A DNA stretch of 64,000 bases from Hygrophila difformis (lineage: Eukaryota > Streptophyta > Magnoliopsida > Lamiales > Acanthaceae): positions 35,689,504 through 35,753,503 of the forward strand of contig JAOANR010000009.1 of assembly GCA_030278955.1 (NCBI GenBank), in the 5' to 3' direction. Of the stretch, positions 11,674 through 25,115 are shown piece after piece (position 1 is the first letter of the stretch; each line of letters starts with the position of its first letter). The position numbers were made by a program, and so were the translations under genes. The notes beneath the pieces were generated by a model. The model was not told the DNA's origin. It did no database searches and saw nothing but the letters and a program-made list of their open reading frames with translations.

Positions 11674-12417
11674 GGTCATCTCCAGCAATAAACTCTATTT
11701 CCCAGTCAACTCTACTTTATTTTTCAGTCCAGTTTACAGTTTTTTACTTTTCATCTTCAGCAATCAACTCTAAATTTTCCTCAATTAAGAATATTTCATT
11801 TTGATTCATTTTAATATTCATTTAATTTTTATCTATCAAATTAATATATTGTATATATTGGTGCGTGTGTGAGTGGGAAACAAAGATCTTCATTCGTCTC
11901 TCTTACTCGTTCTTATATTGTACTATTTATTTAAATATATATTATTTTTTATAAATTACATAAATTTTTATTTTTTTATTGCTATTATTAATATTTCAAA
12001 AATTTTTAATATAAGCAAATATAATTTGAATTGATATTTAACAAATTATTATGCAAGTATAATAAATACATTCGATTCTCGGGTAATTAGTTTTTGGTCC
12101 AATAAGACGATACCCTACTAGTATTCATCTAAAAAAATAAACACTTATATTTAGTTTTTTATTATTAGTATTAATGTTTAATATAAATAAAATACATCAC
12201 TAATTGTAAAAAAACACAAAAAAAACAGAAAAAATATTTGTCGTTGGCTACAGTGCCCCGTTGTTACAGTGCCCCTCTACAAACAGCGGGGCACTATTCA
12301 CTTACCATCAAAATTAACAAAATAGAGGCCGGTTTACCGTCTACAGTTTATCATTGGAGGGACTTTGACTGGAAAATGTAGTTTTACACTAAAATACCGT
12401 ACCCACTGGAGTTGCTC
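11674..12417. mobile_element. MITE, first of an adjacent pair
   Basis: It begins GGTCATCTCCAGCAATAAAC after TAA (11671-11673) and ends GGAGTTGCTC before TAG (12418-12420). The termini are imperfect inverted copies (CATCTCCAG versus CAACTCCAG). The interior contains CTACTTTATTTTTCAGTCCAG and a GC-rich hairpin-like segment near 12250-12300. It shares its left-end sequence with the next element and lacks coding capacity. The 3-bp flanks suggest the PIF/Harbinger group. Confidence 0.65.
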
Positions 12418-12420
12418 TAG

Positions 12421-13367
12421 GGCTATCTCCAACAATAAATACTATTTCTCAATTAACTCTACTCTATTTTCCAGTCCAGTTTATAATTTTTCACTTTTTA
12501 TCTCCACCAATCAACTCTAAATTTTCCTCTATTTAAGAATATTCTATTTTGATTCCTTTATATTATTCATTTAACTTTTACCTATCAAACTGATATATTT
12601 TCTATATATTTAAATTTTATATTAAAATATATATTTTTCTCTTTTTGTTTAATTTTTAATTATTTTAATTTTAATACAATGTATTTCGATTTTATATTAA
12701 TGCAATGTTTTATAATTCAGTTAAATATTTTAAAATTTTGTAACAATTTTTTTGGTAAACAATGACACTCATGTGTCGGCAAATGTATATGGGAACCCAA
12801 GTCACACAAATTACAAAGGAGGAAAAAATGAGGGATAAGGGGCCAGATAGAAATCGAACCCACAACCATATGTTTGGAAGTCAGGGAACATTTACCACTA
12901 TGCTAAGTCCCCATTCTCAAAAGTTTGTTACAATTTTGAATATTTTGAACGTGAAAAACTTAATAATCAAAACACACATTTATTTTATTATTATTACTTT
13001 AATTTTAAAATGAAAAATATATATATGAAGGTAAAAACCCCTTCCCAAACTTATTACTTCAAATCAAAAAAGATTACAAAGAAAAAAAAAGAAAAAGCAA
13101 AAAGTGAAATAGCTACAAATCAAATAAAATTACAAAGAAAAGAAAAAGGAAAAAAACAAAAAAAAAACAAAACAAAAAAACCAAAACATAAAAATGAAAA
13201 GGAAAAAGTGAAATAGCGATGGGCTACAGTAGCCCAGGCAATTTAGAGGTTCACTGTTCATGTAACATGAAAATACCGCTGTATTTGTTGTTTTCCACCC
13301 CGTTGGAGAAGGCTCTGGCTGTATTTTGGCGTTTTCCACGAATTTACAGGGACTCCCGGAGTTGCTC
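12421..13367. mobile_element. MITE, second of the pair, carrying a SINE
   Basis: It begins GGCTATCTCCAACAATAAAT immediately after the TAG shared with the previous element, and ends GGAGTTGCTC before TAA (13368-13370). Its first 180 bases align with the start of the neighbouring copy, so they are one family. The tRNA-derived SINE at 12751-12923 is inserted in it. Near the right end it carries GGCTACAGTAGCCC (about 13220-13233), a short palindrome. Confidence 0.65.
12751..12923 (-). mobile_element. tRNA-derived SINE with target duplication
   Basis: On the minus strand the head reads GGGGACTTAGCATAGTGG, with a Pol III box A (TAGCATAGTGGTAA), and about 40 bases later GGTTCGATTTC as box B. The tail at the low-coordinate end is A-rich (ACCAAAAAAA). 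It is flanked by the 14-base sequences TTTGTAACAATTTT (12737-12750) and TTTGTTACAATTTT (12924-12937), a target duplication with one mismatch. It is a fossil retroposon, not a tRNA gene: the cloverleaf does not close. Confidence 0.8.
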
Positions 13368-13370
13368 TAA

Positions 13371-14002
13371 ACCAATGGTAGTTCAAGTTGGGGTTATGAC
13401 CTCTACTTTTTTTTTTAATAGTTTAAAAATAATCACGTTATAGCTGAAAAGATATACAGTCTTCTTTTCCCTCTTTTTAAAGTCTATCTTTTCCTCATTC
13501 ATCGAGTCAGTGAGCAGTACCCCTTTTAACAGTGAGCCAGTTGCCATGGATCACGAATTGGTAGTTGACGGAAAATTGATCAGAAAAATGAAACATGGAC
13601 AAAAAATTGAAAATTAAACAAAAGTGAGACTACCTTCGGTAGCCCAATGACGAATATTGACACCCCCTAATGTGGCTATCTACCTCCTCCATTAGGATTC
13701 CCAAGAGTAACTCTGTTGCAGTGCCTCTTTCCCCAGCTGTGTCGTAGCCAAAACTTTAAACTAAGTTTCAAGGTGAGTTCGAAGATCTCTCAGTGACCTT
13801 CAAAGATAAGTGAGGAAATTCTCATTCAAGTAAAATCAAAGGTGGTTACAATGGATGAGGGGGAGGGACCTATTTAAAGGATCCACCAATTAAAGTAACA
13901 ACGATATTAAGAACAAGTAACTAGCTAATAATGTTTAAGCAAAGTCCTAGAACAATTAAACAAGATCTAAGGGATTTTCAACGAGGCCGGGGATGATCAA
14001 GG
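13371..14002. other. Intergenic DNA, nothing recognised
   Basis: An 18-base sequence starting CCAATGGTAGTTCAAG (13372-13389) repeats one at 11645-11662. The rest, including a leader-like part at about 13740-13990, matched nothing I could name. Confidence 0.4.
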
Positions 14003-14332
14003 TGTTGATATCCCACATCAGTTAAAATATGGTCCTCCTACTACCTTATATGGTTGGGACTTGGGAACAACTCCACCTATCACCAATTGGTTTTAGGTGT
14101 GAGCATCCCATCCATGAATTTCTATATGGTATCAGAGCTATGGTTGCCCGGGTTAGGTATATTTGATCCTGAATTTGAATTTGATTTCGAGATGGATATC
14201 ATCTCGAGGAGAGGGTGTTTATATCCAGCATCGGTTAAAATGTGGTCCTCCTACTACCTTATATGGTTGGGAACAACTCCACCTATCACCAATTGGTTTT
14301 AGGTGTGAGCCTCTCATCCATGAATTTCTACA
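14003..14332 (+). mobile_element. Complete TRIM/SMART-type mini LTR retrotransposon (330 bp)
   Basis: Two direct repeats act as tiny LTRs: 14003-14126, starting TGTTGATATCCC, and 14216-14332, starting TGTTTATATCC and ending TCTACA. Directly after the first comes TGGTATCAGAGC (14127-14138), the site complementary to the 3' end of initiator tRNA-Met. Directly before the second is a purine tract, GAGGAGAGGG. The pentanucleotide CAAGG flanks both sides (13998-14002 and 14333-14337), an intact target duplication. It has no coding capacity, so it must rely on enzymes from other elements. The near-identical LTRs and exact duplication suggest a fairly young insertion. Confidence 0.93.
14127..14138 (+). 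promoter_or_regulatory. Primer-binding site of the TRIM
   Basis: TGGTATCAGAGC matches the standard plant site complementary to initiator tRNA-Met and directly abuts the 5' LTR. Confidence 0.9.
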
Positions 14333-14363
14333 CAAGGAGTATGGGTGCATGGTAGTATTCTTA

Positions 14364-14798
14364 GGGCATCTGCAACGGCGCGAGCAAAGTTTTTTTGCTC
14401 GCCCCTGCCCTGCGCCACGTCAGCAAAATGCTGACGTGGCGCATGCTCCTCCAAATTGGCGGAGCACTGCCGGGCACACTGTGCCCGGCAGCTTTTGCAG
14501 CCTTTTTTATTTTTTTTCTTTTTTTGTTTTCACTTTTTTTGTTTTTTTTTTAAATTTTAAAATATAATAATTATAAATATAAATAATTAAATAATTTTGT
14601 AAAAAAAATAATTAAAAAGATTTTTCTTATAGTTTTTATTTAAATTCTTTACAATAATGATGTGGAAAATATTTAGTTGTTTTATTAGAAATGAAAATGA
14701 GATAAAGTTAATTAATGATGTGGAAGAAAGAGAAGATGATGTGGTGGGAAAAAGTAGGATAGTTAGGAAAAAATAGGAGAGCTTTGTTGGAGATGGCC
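14364..14798. mobile_element. Harbinger/Tourist-like MITE (435 bp)
   Basis: The termini GGGCATCTGCAAC and its inverted partner GGCCATCTCCAAC agree at 11 of 13 positions. The trinucleotide TTA lies on both sides (14361-14363 and 14799-14801), as expected for PIF/Harbinger. A strong GC-rich hairpin is present near the left end: CGCCACGTCAGCA and TGCTGACGTGGCG, about 14413-14441. The right part is AT-rich. The open frames over it are not genes. Confidence 0.88.
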
Positions 14799-14801
14799 TT
14801 A

Positions 14802-17032
14802 TTTCTTCGTCTTCTCTCACGAGCTCGTATGTCGTCAATGGGGGTTGGGGTGTGAGTGCATGCAGTGCCACAACTCGTCGTCCCTCTTGCGTTGCTCGTC
14901 GTATTTGGCATGTAATGTAGCAGTTAGGTGGCAGCAGGGACGACAAGCGCCGGCTTCAAAGAGTGATACGACGTAGTGTTCATTACTGGATTGGGCCGGA
15001 AATAGGTAGGAGGAAGTGGGGTTGGACTAATGAACTTTTTTGGGCCAAAATTTAGTGAATGAACTGAAACTTTTAACACAAGCATGAGTATTTTTTAAAA
15101 GATATTTTTCATGTTTAACAATGGAATGGGATTGTGGATATGGATTAGGTAGTAACGTTTTAATTACTCGTGTTGGAAACTATGGGCTGAAAGTACATGG
15201 AGTAAAAAAAATTGCAGTATTTATTGTAAGACCGGATCGTTCACTCAATGATGTGCAATCAAAACAGGGCCCACGTCCTTTTATTAAACTTTCACTCACT
15301 TGGTTGATTCAAGTTTGAGTTTTGGAATATCATCTACTTGATATAATTTAAATTCTAATCTATTAAAGCGATAAATAGAGCAGATGAAATTACTCTAAGA
15401 AGGCATATTAAATTTAATCTAGGAAAGTTTTAAATTTGTGATAAACTATCTATTATTAATCTAGAAAGCATAATAAATTGTGACAGAGGGGACATAAATG
15501 AATTAAGATTGGACAAGGTTTTGATAATGCAATACTAAAACTTCCATTTTATAGCTCAGATCTTTGTTTGGGATAATTCTTTCAGTTAACTAATTTATGA
15601 TATGTACTTACAGTCAGGATTAGCATATTAAAGAAATGAAATTCTAAGATACCACAAATTCTGCTTTGGCCAAGGTATGTCACTTATATATGGTGGAAAA
15701 ACAACGCCTGACATTTAATTGATTGAAATGCCAAGTACTCTCGTCCTCTCCCAGCCACATCCAAGACTAAAATTTAAACACCCAAACTCTCCCATAGCCT
15801 CTACCTTGCAACCGTGAACACCATTCATTACATCCAAGTAAACTCTATAAAAGTATTTAAAAGAAACATATCTCTTCAGTTAGTTCAAAAGATCCCATGG
15901 TCTTTTAACTAGATGAAGTTGAGTTTTATAAACATATTTCTTCAGTTAGTTCAAAAGATCCCATGGTCTTTTAACTACATGAAGTTGAGAATACTTGAGT
16001 ACCTAAAATATCTCTTCAGCTACTAAATTAATTTGTTCCGAATATGTCCCACTTCGAATTCTAACTCAACCTTAGCAGAAGATGATAGCAGTTGAAAAAA
16101 TACTCAACCTTACCTTAAAATATAACTAATGCCCATGCATTGTTCCTCTAATATTATTTCTCACACTTTCTCTAAACCCAAGTGGATTATGAATCAATGC
16201 AGACATCTAATATCAAATTCCTAATACATAGAAATTTCATAAAACAATTAGTTTGAAAATCATTCCGTTTTACATACAGGTACTACTAGACTTCAATTTT
16301 CCCTATTGACCCTTTTGATCTAAATGAGATCTACTCATTGATGGTGCTTCCTGTTCTCTAAAATCAATCCAATGTCGGATATGAATTAATCATAATTGAG
16401 GGATATATCCTTTACTTAGATCTAAGCTTTTATAAATGAATTCGTGTTGGAAATTTATTATGCAGCATCTATATATAAAAATTAAACTTATGTGTCCAAG
16501 GGAAAGATCCAAAAAATTTGACTCACGATAATTAATAATATCATGCATACCATAATATGAAAAATAAATTTAATTAGATCCAAAAGATAGGGTGGATCTA
16601 GACAGAATTTGGACTACACAGCGATGAAATAGCCTTGAGATTGAAAAGAGCTCAAGAGAACATTTTATTTTGGCTAAAATGTTGGCCTGAATAACTTAAT
16701 TAATCTGGACTACAAACATCTGCTACCCAACACACATTTCATTAACACCCAGCACACAAACCTCATCGGGTCAACATGCCAGTTGCGCGCTGACTGTTAC
16801 CCATTCAGCACCCTATCCAAATCATTTTTGGGAATGAGATCTGATTGGGTATCATTTAATCCCTTAATTCAGGCATGATTTAAGAATTTCTGAAATAATG
16901 AATACCCCATTTATGGCATGTTTGAATGTTGGTGGAAAAGAAAATCAAAACCTGCAAGTGGCCGCAACACACCGAACATTGGGAAGAAAACATCCGGCCA
17001 AGAAAAGATGCTAGATCTGAAGGGATGATGAT
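14802..17032. other. Long gene-free stretch
   Basis: No gene, RNA or mobile element was recognised in these 2.2 kb. The one clear structure is a 66-bp tandem duplication at 15866-15997. Confidence 0.5.
15866..15997. repeat. 66-bp tandem duplication
   Basis: Two adjacent near-identical copies each contain CTTCAGTTAGTTCAAAAGAT followed by CCCATGGTCTTTTAACTA. The period is 66 bases and only a few bases differ. Confidence 0.85.
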
Positions 17033-17284
17033 GTGGCCGATGTGATGAATTCCGTCAACGACGCCTACAATGATGTCGCTGGAAGCGGGTTGACCATTGG
17101 GGATGACACCCGGATTGGTGCAAAGGCCATGGACGTCGTTGTTTACGGTGAAACAAATGGTTTAATCACCGTTGCTGCTGCACTGTTTGCTGGCACTGGA
17201 AGCGTGGTGGTTGGGGAACTGGCGGCGGAATTGAGTGCCGCGTTACACGAGTGTTTACAGGTGAATGCTATCATCAATCTGTAA
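17033..17284 (+). CDS. Unrecognised short open frame, possibly a gene fragment
   Basis: This is an 83-codon frame with balanced, gene-like composition in AT-rich surroundings. It is rich in Ala, Gly and Val. The segment VVVYGETNGLITVAAALF shows spacing similar to a second short frame at 17840-17959 (YGETNNTFTIAAMLF). I do not recognise the family. There is no visible splice partner upstream, and the frame could be an exon or a pseudogene remnant. Confidence 0.3.
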   Translation: MADVMNSVNDAYNDVAGSGLTIGDDTRIGAKAMDVVVYGETNGLITVAAALFAGTGSVVVGELAAELSAALHECLQVNAIINL

Positions 17285-18949
17285 CTCGGATTCCTAAAAT
17301 GGTTCGGACGAATGCTTGATTATTTTTAGCTATATTCGAATGTTATCTTACGTGAGCTTTGAGTACATGCATTGAAATTTCTGTGCAAATACACAGAATG
17401 TAAGATGACAGAGTTCTAATACTACCTTCGTCTCATAATGAATCTTACGGATCACTTTTCATGCAGTTCAACGCACATATTTTAACTTGTATAACTATAA
17501 TAAAACTTTAAATGAATGTATGTGTATGAATAATAGCACAAAACCGAACATCAAATTCAATTCTGAGACGGAGGAAGTAAATAACAATCAACTACACACA
17601 TGGCCTAATGATAGGTTTCTCGTGCTTTGAAATATAATTATTTATGTGTGAATCACACCCAAACCCGCAAAACTGCCTAGATGTGTAAATCTTTTAGCAA
17701 TTTTTTTTTTTTAAAAAAAATTATGCCAAGTGTTTGTGTGGCGTATGTAATTGGGGGAAAAAAAAAAAAAAAAAACAAAGCAACCATGAAGATAAAATCC
17801 CATGTAAAACGTAGCATGGTAGAAGTGATATACTAGCATGGGAGGATACGGTGAAACAAACAATACATTCACAATAGCAGCAATGTTATTCGAACAAGGG
17901 AGCGGCCAAAGCATAGAGGAGAGAAATCTGGTGCAAGGAATAATATGTAAACAGTAGAATAGGCGCTAAGTAAGACACTAAAATTATGGGCTGCAGTTGC
18001 ACCATGGAATATGTAAAAAGTAGCATGGGTTAAGGAGCATGTGATAAGTGGGCGAGGATTGCCATATAATAATAGCACAACACTCATAAAATAGAGAGAA
18101 GTAGCAATCGTAAAGGCCGATAGAACACGATCCCACGGGGGGATGTAAATGCTCAAGGTACAACTACAACATGAGGGTGTGCTGAATAGAGCTCCAGCGA
18201 ATGGTATTGTCGCCGCACACTGTGCTTCAAAATATATATCATTCATGAAACAAAAAGTAATGTATGTACTCCTGTGCTATTTAGAAATGCAGATGCCAAG
18301 GTAAGGAACAAAAGCAGCATGCGAATATCCAACTTGATTTTGGCTACACAATTTCTGGAATATACAAAAGGAAACTTAACCCCGAAACATAGTCAAACCA
18401 CTGGAATACAAACAAGGAAACTCTACAGCTCATCAAAACCTCTCAGCATTTGGCAAAGGCAATACATCATTTCAGTATATCAAAATTCAGGATATAAACG
18501 AAGCCCTAGCACAGTAGAGGAACACTTTGAGTTTACTAGGGTGATTTGAAAACTATGTTGCGAGTTAATTAAATTTATGCAGTACTTCCACAATAACTCA
18601 GCCAATCAAAACGTATATGTACCCAATGAAAATGCTAACTAACTTTTCTTAAAAATTCCAAAAGAACAACTTTTAACACTGATAACACCAACAAACAAAG
18701 AAAAAAAAAGGAAAAGAAACTTCTTTTATAAAATAAGAGCAAAGTGTAATCTTTTCATCCACACAACAAAAACCAGGACACAGAATTTCACCAAAACAGT
18801 CACTGGTAAACCATGAACCACTCAACGAAATTCAGAGTTCCAAGTTCTTGAGTCCTACACATTCGATGACAATGAACGGATCCGAGTATAATTTATGGCT
18901 TCCAAATATCTTAATTAGAGTATTAAAGCTACTGCGGAGCTTCAGAGGT
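17285..18949. other. Sequence 3' of NRPB5; Stowaway MITE and unassigned DNA
   Basis: Apart from the Stowaway copy at 17422-17577 and a short frame at 17840-17959 resembling part of the 17033 frame, nothing is identified. Homopolymer runs occur near 17700 and 17758. The part just below 18950 is the presumed 3' UTR of NRPB5. Confidence 0.4.
17422..17577. mobile_element. Stowaway-type MITE (156 bp)
   Basis: Inverted termini CTACCTTCGTCTC and GAGACGGAGGAAG are flanked by TA on both sides. The interior is AT-rich and shorter than the other copies, so it is probably a deletion derivative. Confidence 0.85.
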
Positions 18950-20921
<1,972 letters not shown>

Positions 20922-22600
20922 CTTTGCTCTTAATGTTGGACAGAAGTTGAAACTATGAACCTCACTTGCCAATAGTCAATTTACCTAGGCTGCTTTAAAA
21001 TGAATAAACAAAGTCTTCAATTTAAAGTATCATCAATAAAATTCTCATTCCAAATAGCAAATTTTTCTGCCTCCCTTCAAAAGATCAAAACATTAGAATT
21101 TTTATTTATACAGAAAATAAATCAGAACGCAGAGCACAACACTCTGCGAAATTCTTAAGACACTAAAATAAATAAGCATAATAACAAAATAAAATAAAAT
21201 ATTATTCATCAATCGCAGACCATGAAAACATACGACCTCCGCTACAGACAACCACAGACAGGGATTGCTTATGTATTTGCGATGGCTCAGGCAGGAGAAC
21301 TAAAGAACAAGGGCAAACGGAAGCGACGGCGAGGAGAACGAGTAGTACGGGGACTGGAAAACGACGGCGAGGAGGGCTGGACACCTGGACCCTGGAGGGA
21401 GCGGAGGCGGGAATCGGAATTGGGAAATGTCGAAGTGCCAAATAGGGGTGGGCACAGTTCGATACTCAGGATTTTTCAAGTATTTCCTAAATGAACCAAA
21501 CCGAGCAAATATTCAAAGTTACTAACCGAAACTAAACCAAAAAATTTGGTTAACCGAGAAAAACCCTACTATTCGCGGATTACTCGAACCGAATCGAGCT
21601 GACAAATTTGCTTTCCGAATAACTGGAATTTCGGTTACCCAAAAAATAATCTCCTATTTGCAAATAATATACCGAACCAATCAATCCGAATAAGAAAATT
21701 CCAAAACAAGAGATGATAAGAGTTCACAATAATCGCTACTTAAATTGAGTGCTCCAGGAAAGCATAAGCATGGCTGTACAGGTAAAAGGAATTGGTGCTC
21801 AAATAAACATAAGCATGGCTGTACAGATTTAAACAGAAGCAATTGATAAATAAAGTTACTAATGTTCATGTTCTGACTGCAAAATAAATAAGTAACATTC
21901 AAACATTTGCTTAAACAATGTAGATTCACATATCACGTTTCTATTAACTGAAATTCAAAGAAATTCCCACTAAAATCACAACTAGAAGCAGAGATCTCAT
22001 TCCATAAACACGTTCAGTTCCTTCACAACTCCTTACACTCCATTTTTATTACCATAATCGGAAACGCACATAGTAATTTGATCATCACAGATTTAGAGAT
22101 TAGGATGCAAATCAGTTTTTCAAATCACAAAGCCCCCGTGCTATCGATTTCCCTTTAACGCAAAAACAGAACAGAAGGTAAGAAGACAAAAACAGGAACT
22201 TTACCAAGAGAGAAGCAGAGTAGCGACGGGAGGAAGGGAAGGTCGGAAGGGCTGCCTCGCGAAGGGAAGGCCGTAAGGGGATGAATGGCGCCTCGGTGGG
22301 GATGAACGGCTGCAGCGACGGGGAGATGAACGAATGAGCGGCGAAGAAAGGGGAGGCCGGAAGGGCTGAGCGGCGGCGGCGCTGTGTTGCTAAGTGCTAT
22401 CAAAACTGGAAGGTCGAAGGGGATGAGAACGGCGCTGGTGGGTGGAGGCCGAAGGGGATGATGAGAAGTTGAGAACGGTATTGTGAGTCAATTAGGGGTT
22501 AGAGGTTAGAGTATTTTGAATTTTGTTCCTCCTAATTTAGTAATATAGTAGTAATACTATAATTTATATAAATATATTTTAAAAAAATTAAGAATATATA
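20922..22600. other. Upstream region of NRPB5
   Basis: This holds the presumed 5' UTR, a possible 5' non-coding exon and the promoter. The minus strand at about 22490-22205 looks leader-like: it is C/T-rich, free of introns and followed by CTCTTG|GTAAAG, a plausible splice donor. I cannot prove splicing to the exon at 20921. A repeat with interspersed AACCGAA motifs lies at about 21470-21660, and a short direct repeat of CATAAGCATGGCTGTACAG at about 21770-21828. Open frames here show no domain. Confidence 0.35.
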
Positions 22601-22770
22601 CTACCTCCGTTTTCAAGAATGTGCTTCTATTTATTATTCAATTTTGATTCATGTTATACAATAGTTATAGAAAAAAAACATAGTCAAGTGAAATCTTTTT
22701 AGAATAGTCGCATCTTGTAGTTTTTTAATATCAAATTTTTTAAATTTTTATTCGTACACAACGTGAGTTA
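22601..22770. mobile_element. Interrupted Stowaway MITE, left part
   Basis: It begins CTACCTCCGTTTTC after TA and follows the family of 19617-19874 for about 170 bases. At 22770/22771 the similarity stops where a Helitron-like TCTATATATATATAAAAG begins. A possible right end, ACAGAGGAAGTA, occurs at about 23959-23970. Confidence 0.6.
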
Positions 22771-24154
22771 TCTATATATATATAAAAGTAATATAGTCAA
22801 GTTTCCCCCCACTTCCCCACCTCCTTTTTTCAACAATCACATTTAATTCATCCAACAATGTTTAATCCTAAAATTTTAATATTATATATTGAAATATCCA
22901 TAAATATATAGTAATATCCAATATTAATTAATATACGTTTAATATAATTCTTTTATCAATATTCATTAATATCCTAACAAATTCTTAATAAAATATTATA
23001 ATATCTTTAACTAATTTAAACTATTATATATTTTTAGAAGATCACGTCAAATTTGATTCTATTCATCCATTATTTGCATATATATCTCTATCAAACCTCC
23101 TCCTATTTCTCTATAAATATTCTACTCATTTATCTAATATCATGGTTGTCTTGAAATTCTCATCACTCACATTTTATTTCTTCATTCTTTGTTTATGTCT
23201 TCTCAACATTGATTTTATATTTAAAACAATGTCTTTTGTTTCTTCTTCTCATGTATTACAATGTTTCACACCCCAATATTTTCCTATATTTCTTTTGTTG
23301 CAGGTTAATTTTTCTCAGATTACAATATACTATTCGTCTTGCTATTCATGTAAGATTTTTTTTACTCAAACGTGAATATTAGTGGGTTTTTTTGTTTTTT
23401 CTTATGTACTATTAAATATATATTTCTAATGGTTTTCCAATGACTTTTACAGGATTACATGTTGTAATTCAAGATTGCAGTTAAGTCATACTCTACAAAT
23501 TATTTTTATGATTCTCCTTTGTATACTACTCAAAATCTTTGTATATCATGAATCTGTTTTATGTTGATTTTTTTATTGTTTGTTTTTTTTGTCTTTATTC
23601 AAAATTTGAAAAAAAAACTGAAGAGAATAAATTTGGAGATATTTCCACTTTATTTTTTATTGATGTATTTTTTCCATTTTGTTAATAGATTATTCCCTTT
23701 TAAACATCCTTCCTTTTGGATACATTTTTTTTACATATTTTTTAATTTATTTAAGTTCACTATAAAGTAGAAAACAATCATTATTTAATTGAATTCGGAA
23801 AAATTGGGAATAATCTAATAAATTGGATAGGGAATGATTTAAATTAGTTGTTTATTTTTTCTCAACTTTTTATTTAGCATAGTGATTTGTTATTATTTTA
23901 GAAGATCTCAATCTTTTTATAACTTTTTATTTAGCAAATAATAAAAAAGAAAAGAAAAACAGAGGAAGTATAACTTTTTATAATTTTTTAATATTATTTT
24001 TTATTATTTATTTAATATTTAAATATATATTTTTTATAAAATTTGATGAGTTTAAATAGACTACTTAAAGGCTTAAATATGGTTATTTAGTTAAAAATTT
24101 CATACTTCGGCCTATAAACTAAGCCCATAAAGGCTAATAAGCCAGACTCAGGCA
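22771..24154. mobile_element. Probable non-autonomous Helitron (5' end only secure)
   Basis: The DNA starts TCTATATATATATAAAAG directly after an A inside a Stowaway copy; Helitrons start with TC and insert between A and T. The right boundary is unknown: a CTAA before T occurs at about 23813-23816 but lacks a convincing hairpin. The contents are AT-rich and non-coding, with several chance open frames. Confidence 0.45.
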
Positions 24155-24905
24155 TCTATATCTATATCTATCTATATATATCTTATATATATATATATAT
24201 GCAACCCTGAAGCCACTGTTCCCGGGAATAGTGCTGCCTATGTGATTTTACAAAGCTGCCCTTTCTTTCCAATTAAGTTTCTCACATCTGTGCATTGCGA
24301 AAGTGAAGGAGCCTTTTGAAATCAATTCCCGTCCTTAAAATCCCTTCCGCCGTCCACGGTGCAGCGGCTGTCGATCGAGAGGTGGCCATTCTGACTTGCC
24401 CCCTTTTCTCGCCTGTGTTGGCCTTAAAAAAAACTTGCAGCGGTGCCATTGATTCGTCGGCCTCTCTGTTCTCTGATTTGTCGCAGGTCGCGCCACCGCT
24501 TCAGCACCCTTCCGGCCGGCGCTGCCGCTTGCTGCAGGGGCGGCGTCTTCGGGCCTTCCCCTTCTGTAATCTGGTAATATTTTTTCTTTGATTTCATCGC
24601 TTTATTTGTGTTCGCACAGAAAGTGAGGCCCGGTATAATTTTCCCAAATTTATGTGCAACATCTCGTTTCTCTTCGTTTCTATTTTCCCAAATAAGTTTC
24701 GTCTCTGGGTTATCTCGTCGTGTGATCCCCTTGAAAAATGCTGTTATTTGTTTCTGGGTATTCAGTTTTAGTTCATTCGGTTGATTCGGTAGATGTTCAG
24801 TACTTGTATTCCTTGCTCCCGTGCTTGATTAATGTTCACTAATTGTTCCTATCTTGTGCTCGATATCTTGGCCCTCGTTCTCCAGGTTGCTCAGCTGCTT
24901 CGTAA

Positions 24906-25115
24906 ATGAGCCTTCAATCCGTCCGTAGGCGCCAACTGCGTGAGGATGCACGCATTGCTGCATCAGTCTCAGCACATCCAACCTATGCTCGTCGCAGTGG
25001 CAATACAGAGCAGCCTCACCAACAGACATCCCTTCAGACCCCGCCCTCTGCACGCCCTCAACGCAGGCCTCGGCGCCAGTGCCCACTGCCTGCTGCTGAG
25101 GTGCGCCTTCGCTAA
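24906..25115 (+). pseudogene. Putative N-terminal exon of the Helitron protein
   Basis: This is a short basic frame with RRRQLREDARIAASVSAH, resembling the Arg-rich N-terminal segment common in plant Helitron proteins. A GAG|GTGCGC junction at about 25099-25105 could be a splice donor. The replicase exons lie beyond the solo LTR. The link is inferred from position and composition only. Confidence 0.35.

Noticed and set aside
12840..12912. Possible tRNA gene on the minus strand
   Set aside because: Box A and B are present, but the cloverleaf does not close and target duplications show it is a SINE.
17869..18246. Minus-strand frame of 125 codons
   Set aside because: Hydrophobic but with no family resemblance and no splice or start context.
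23142..23770. Phe/Leu-rich frames
   Set aside because: They come from T-rich DNA; the apparent membrane character is a composition effect.
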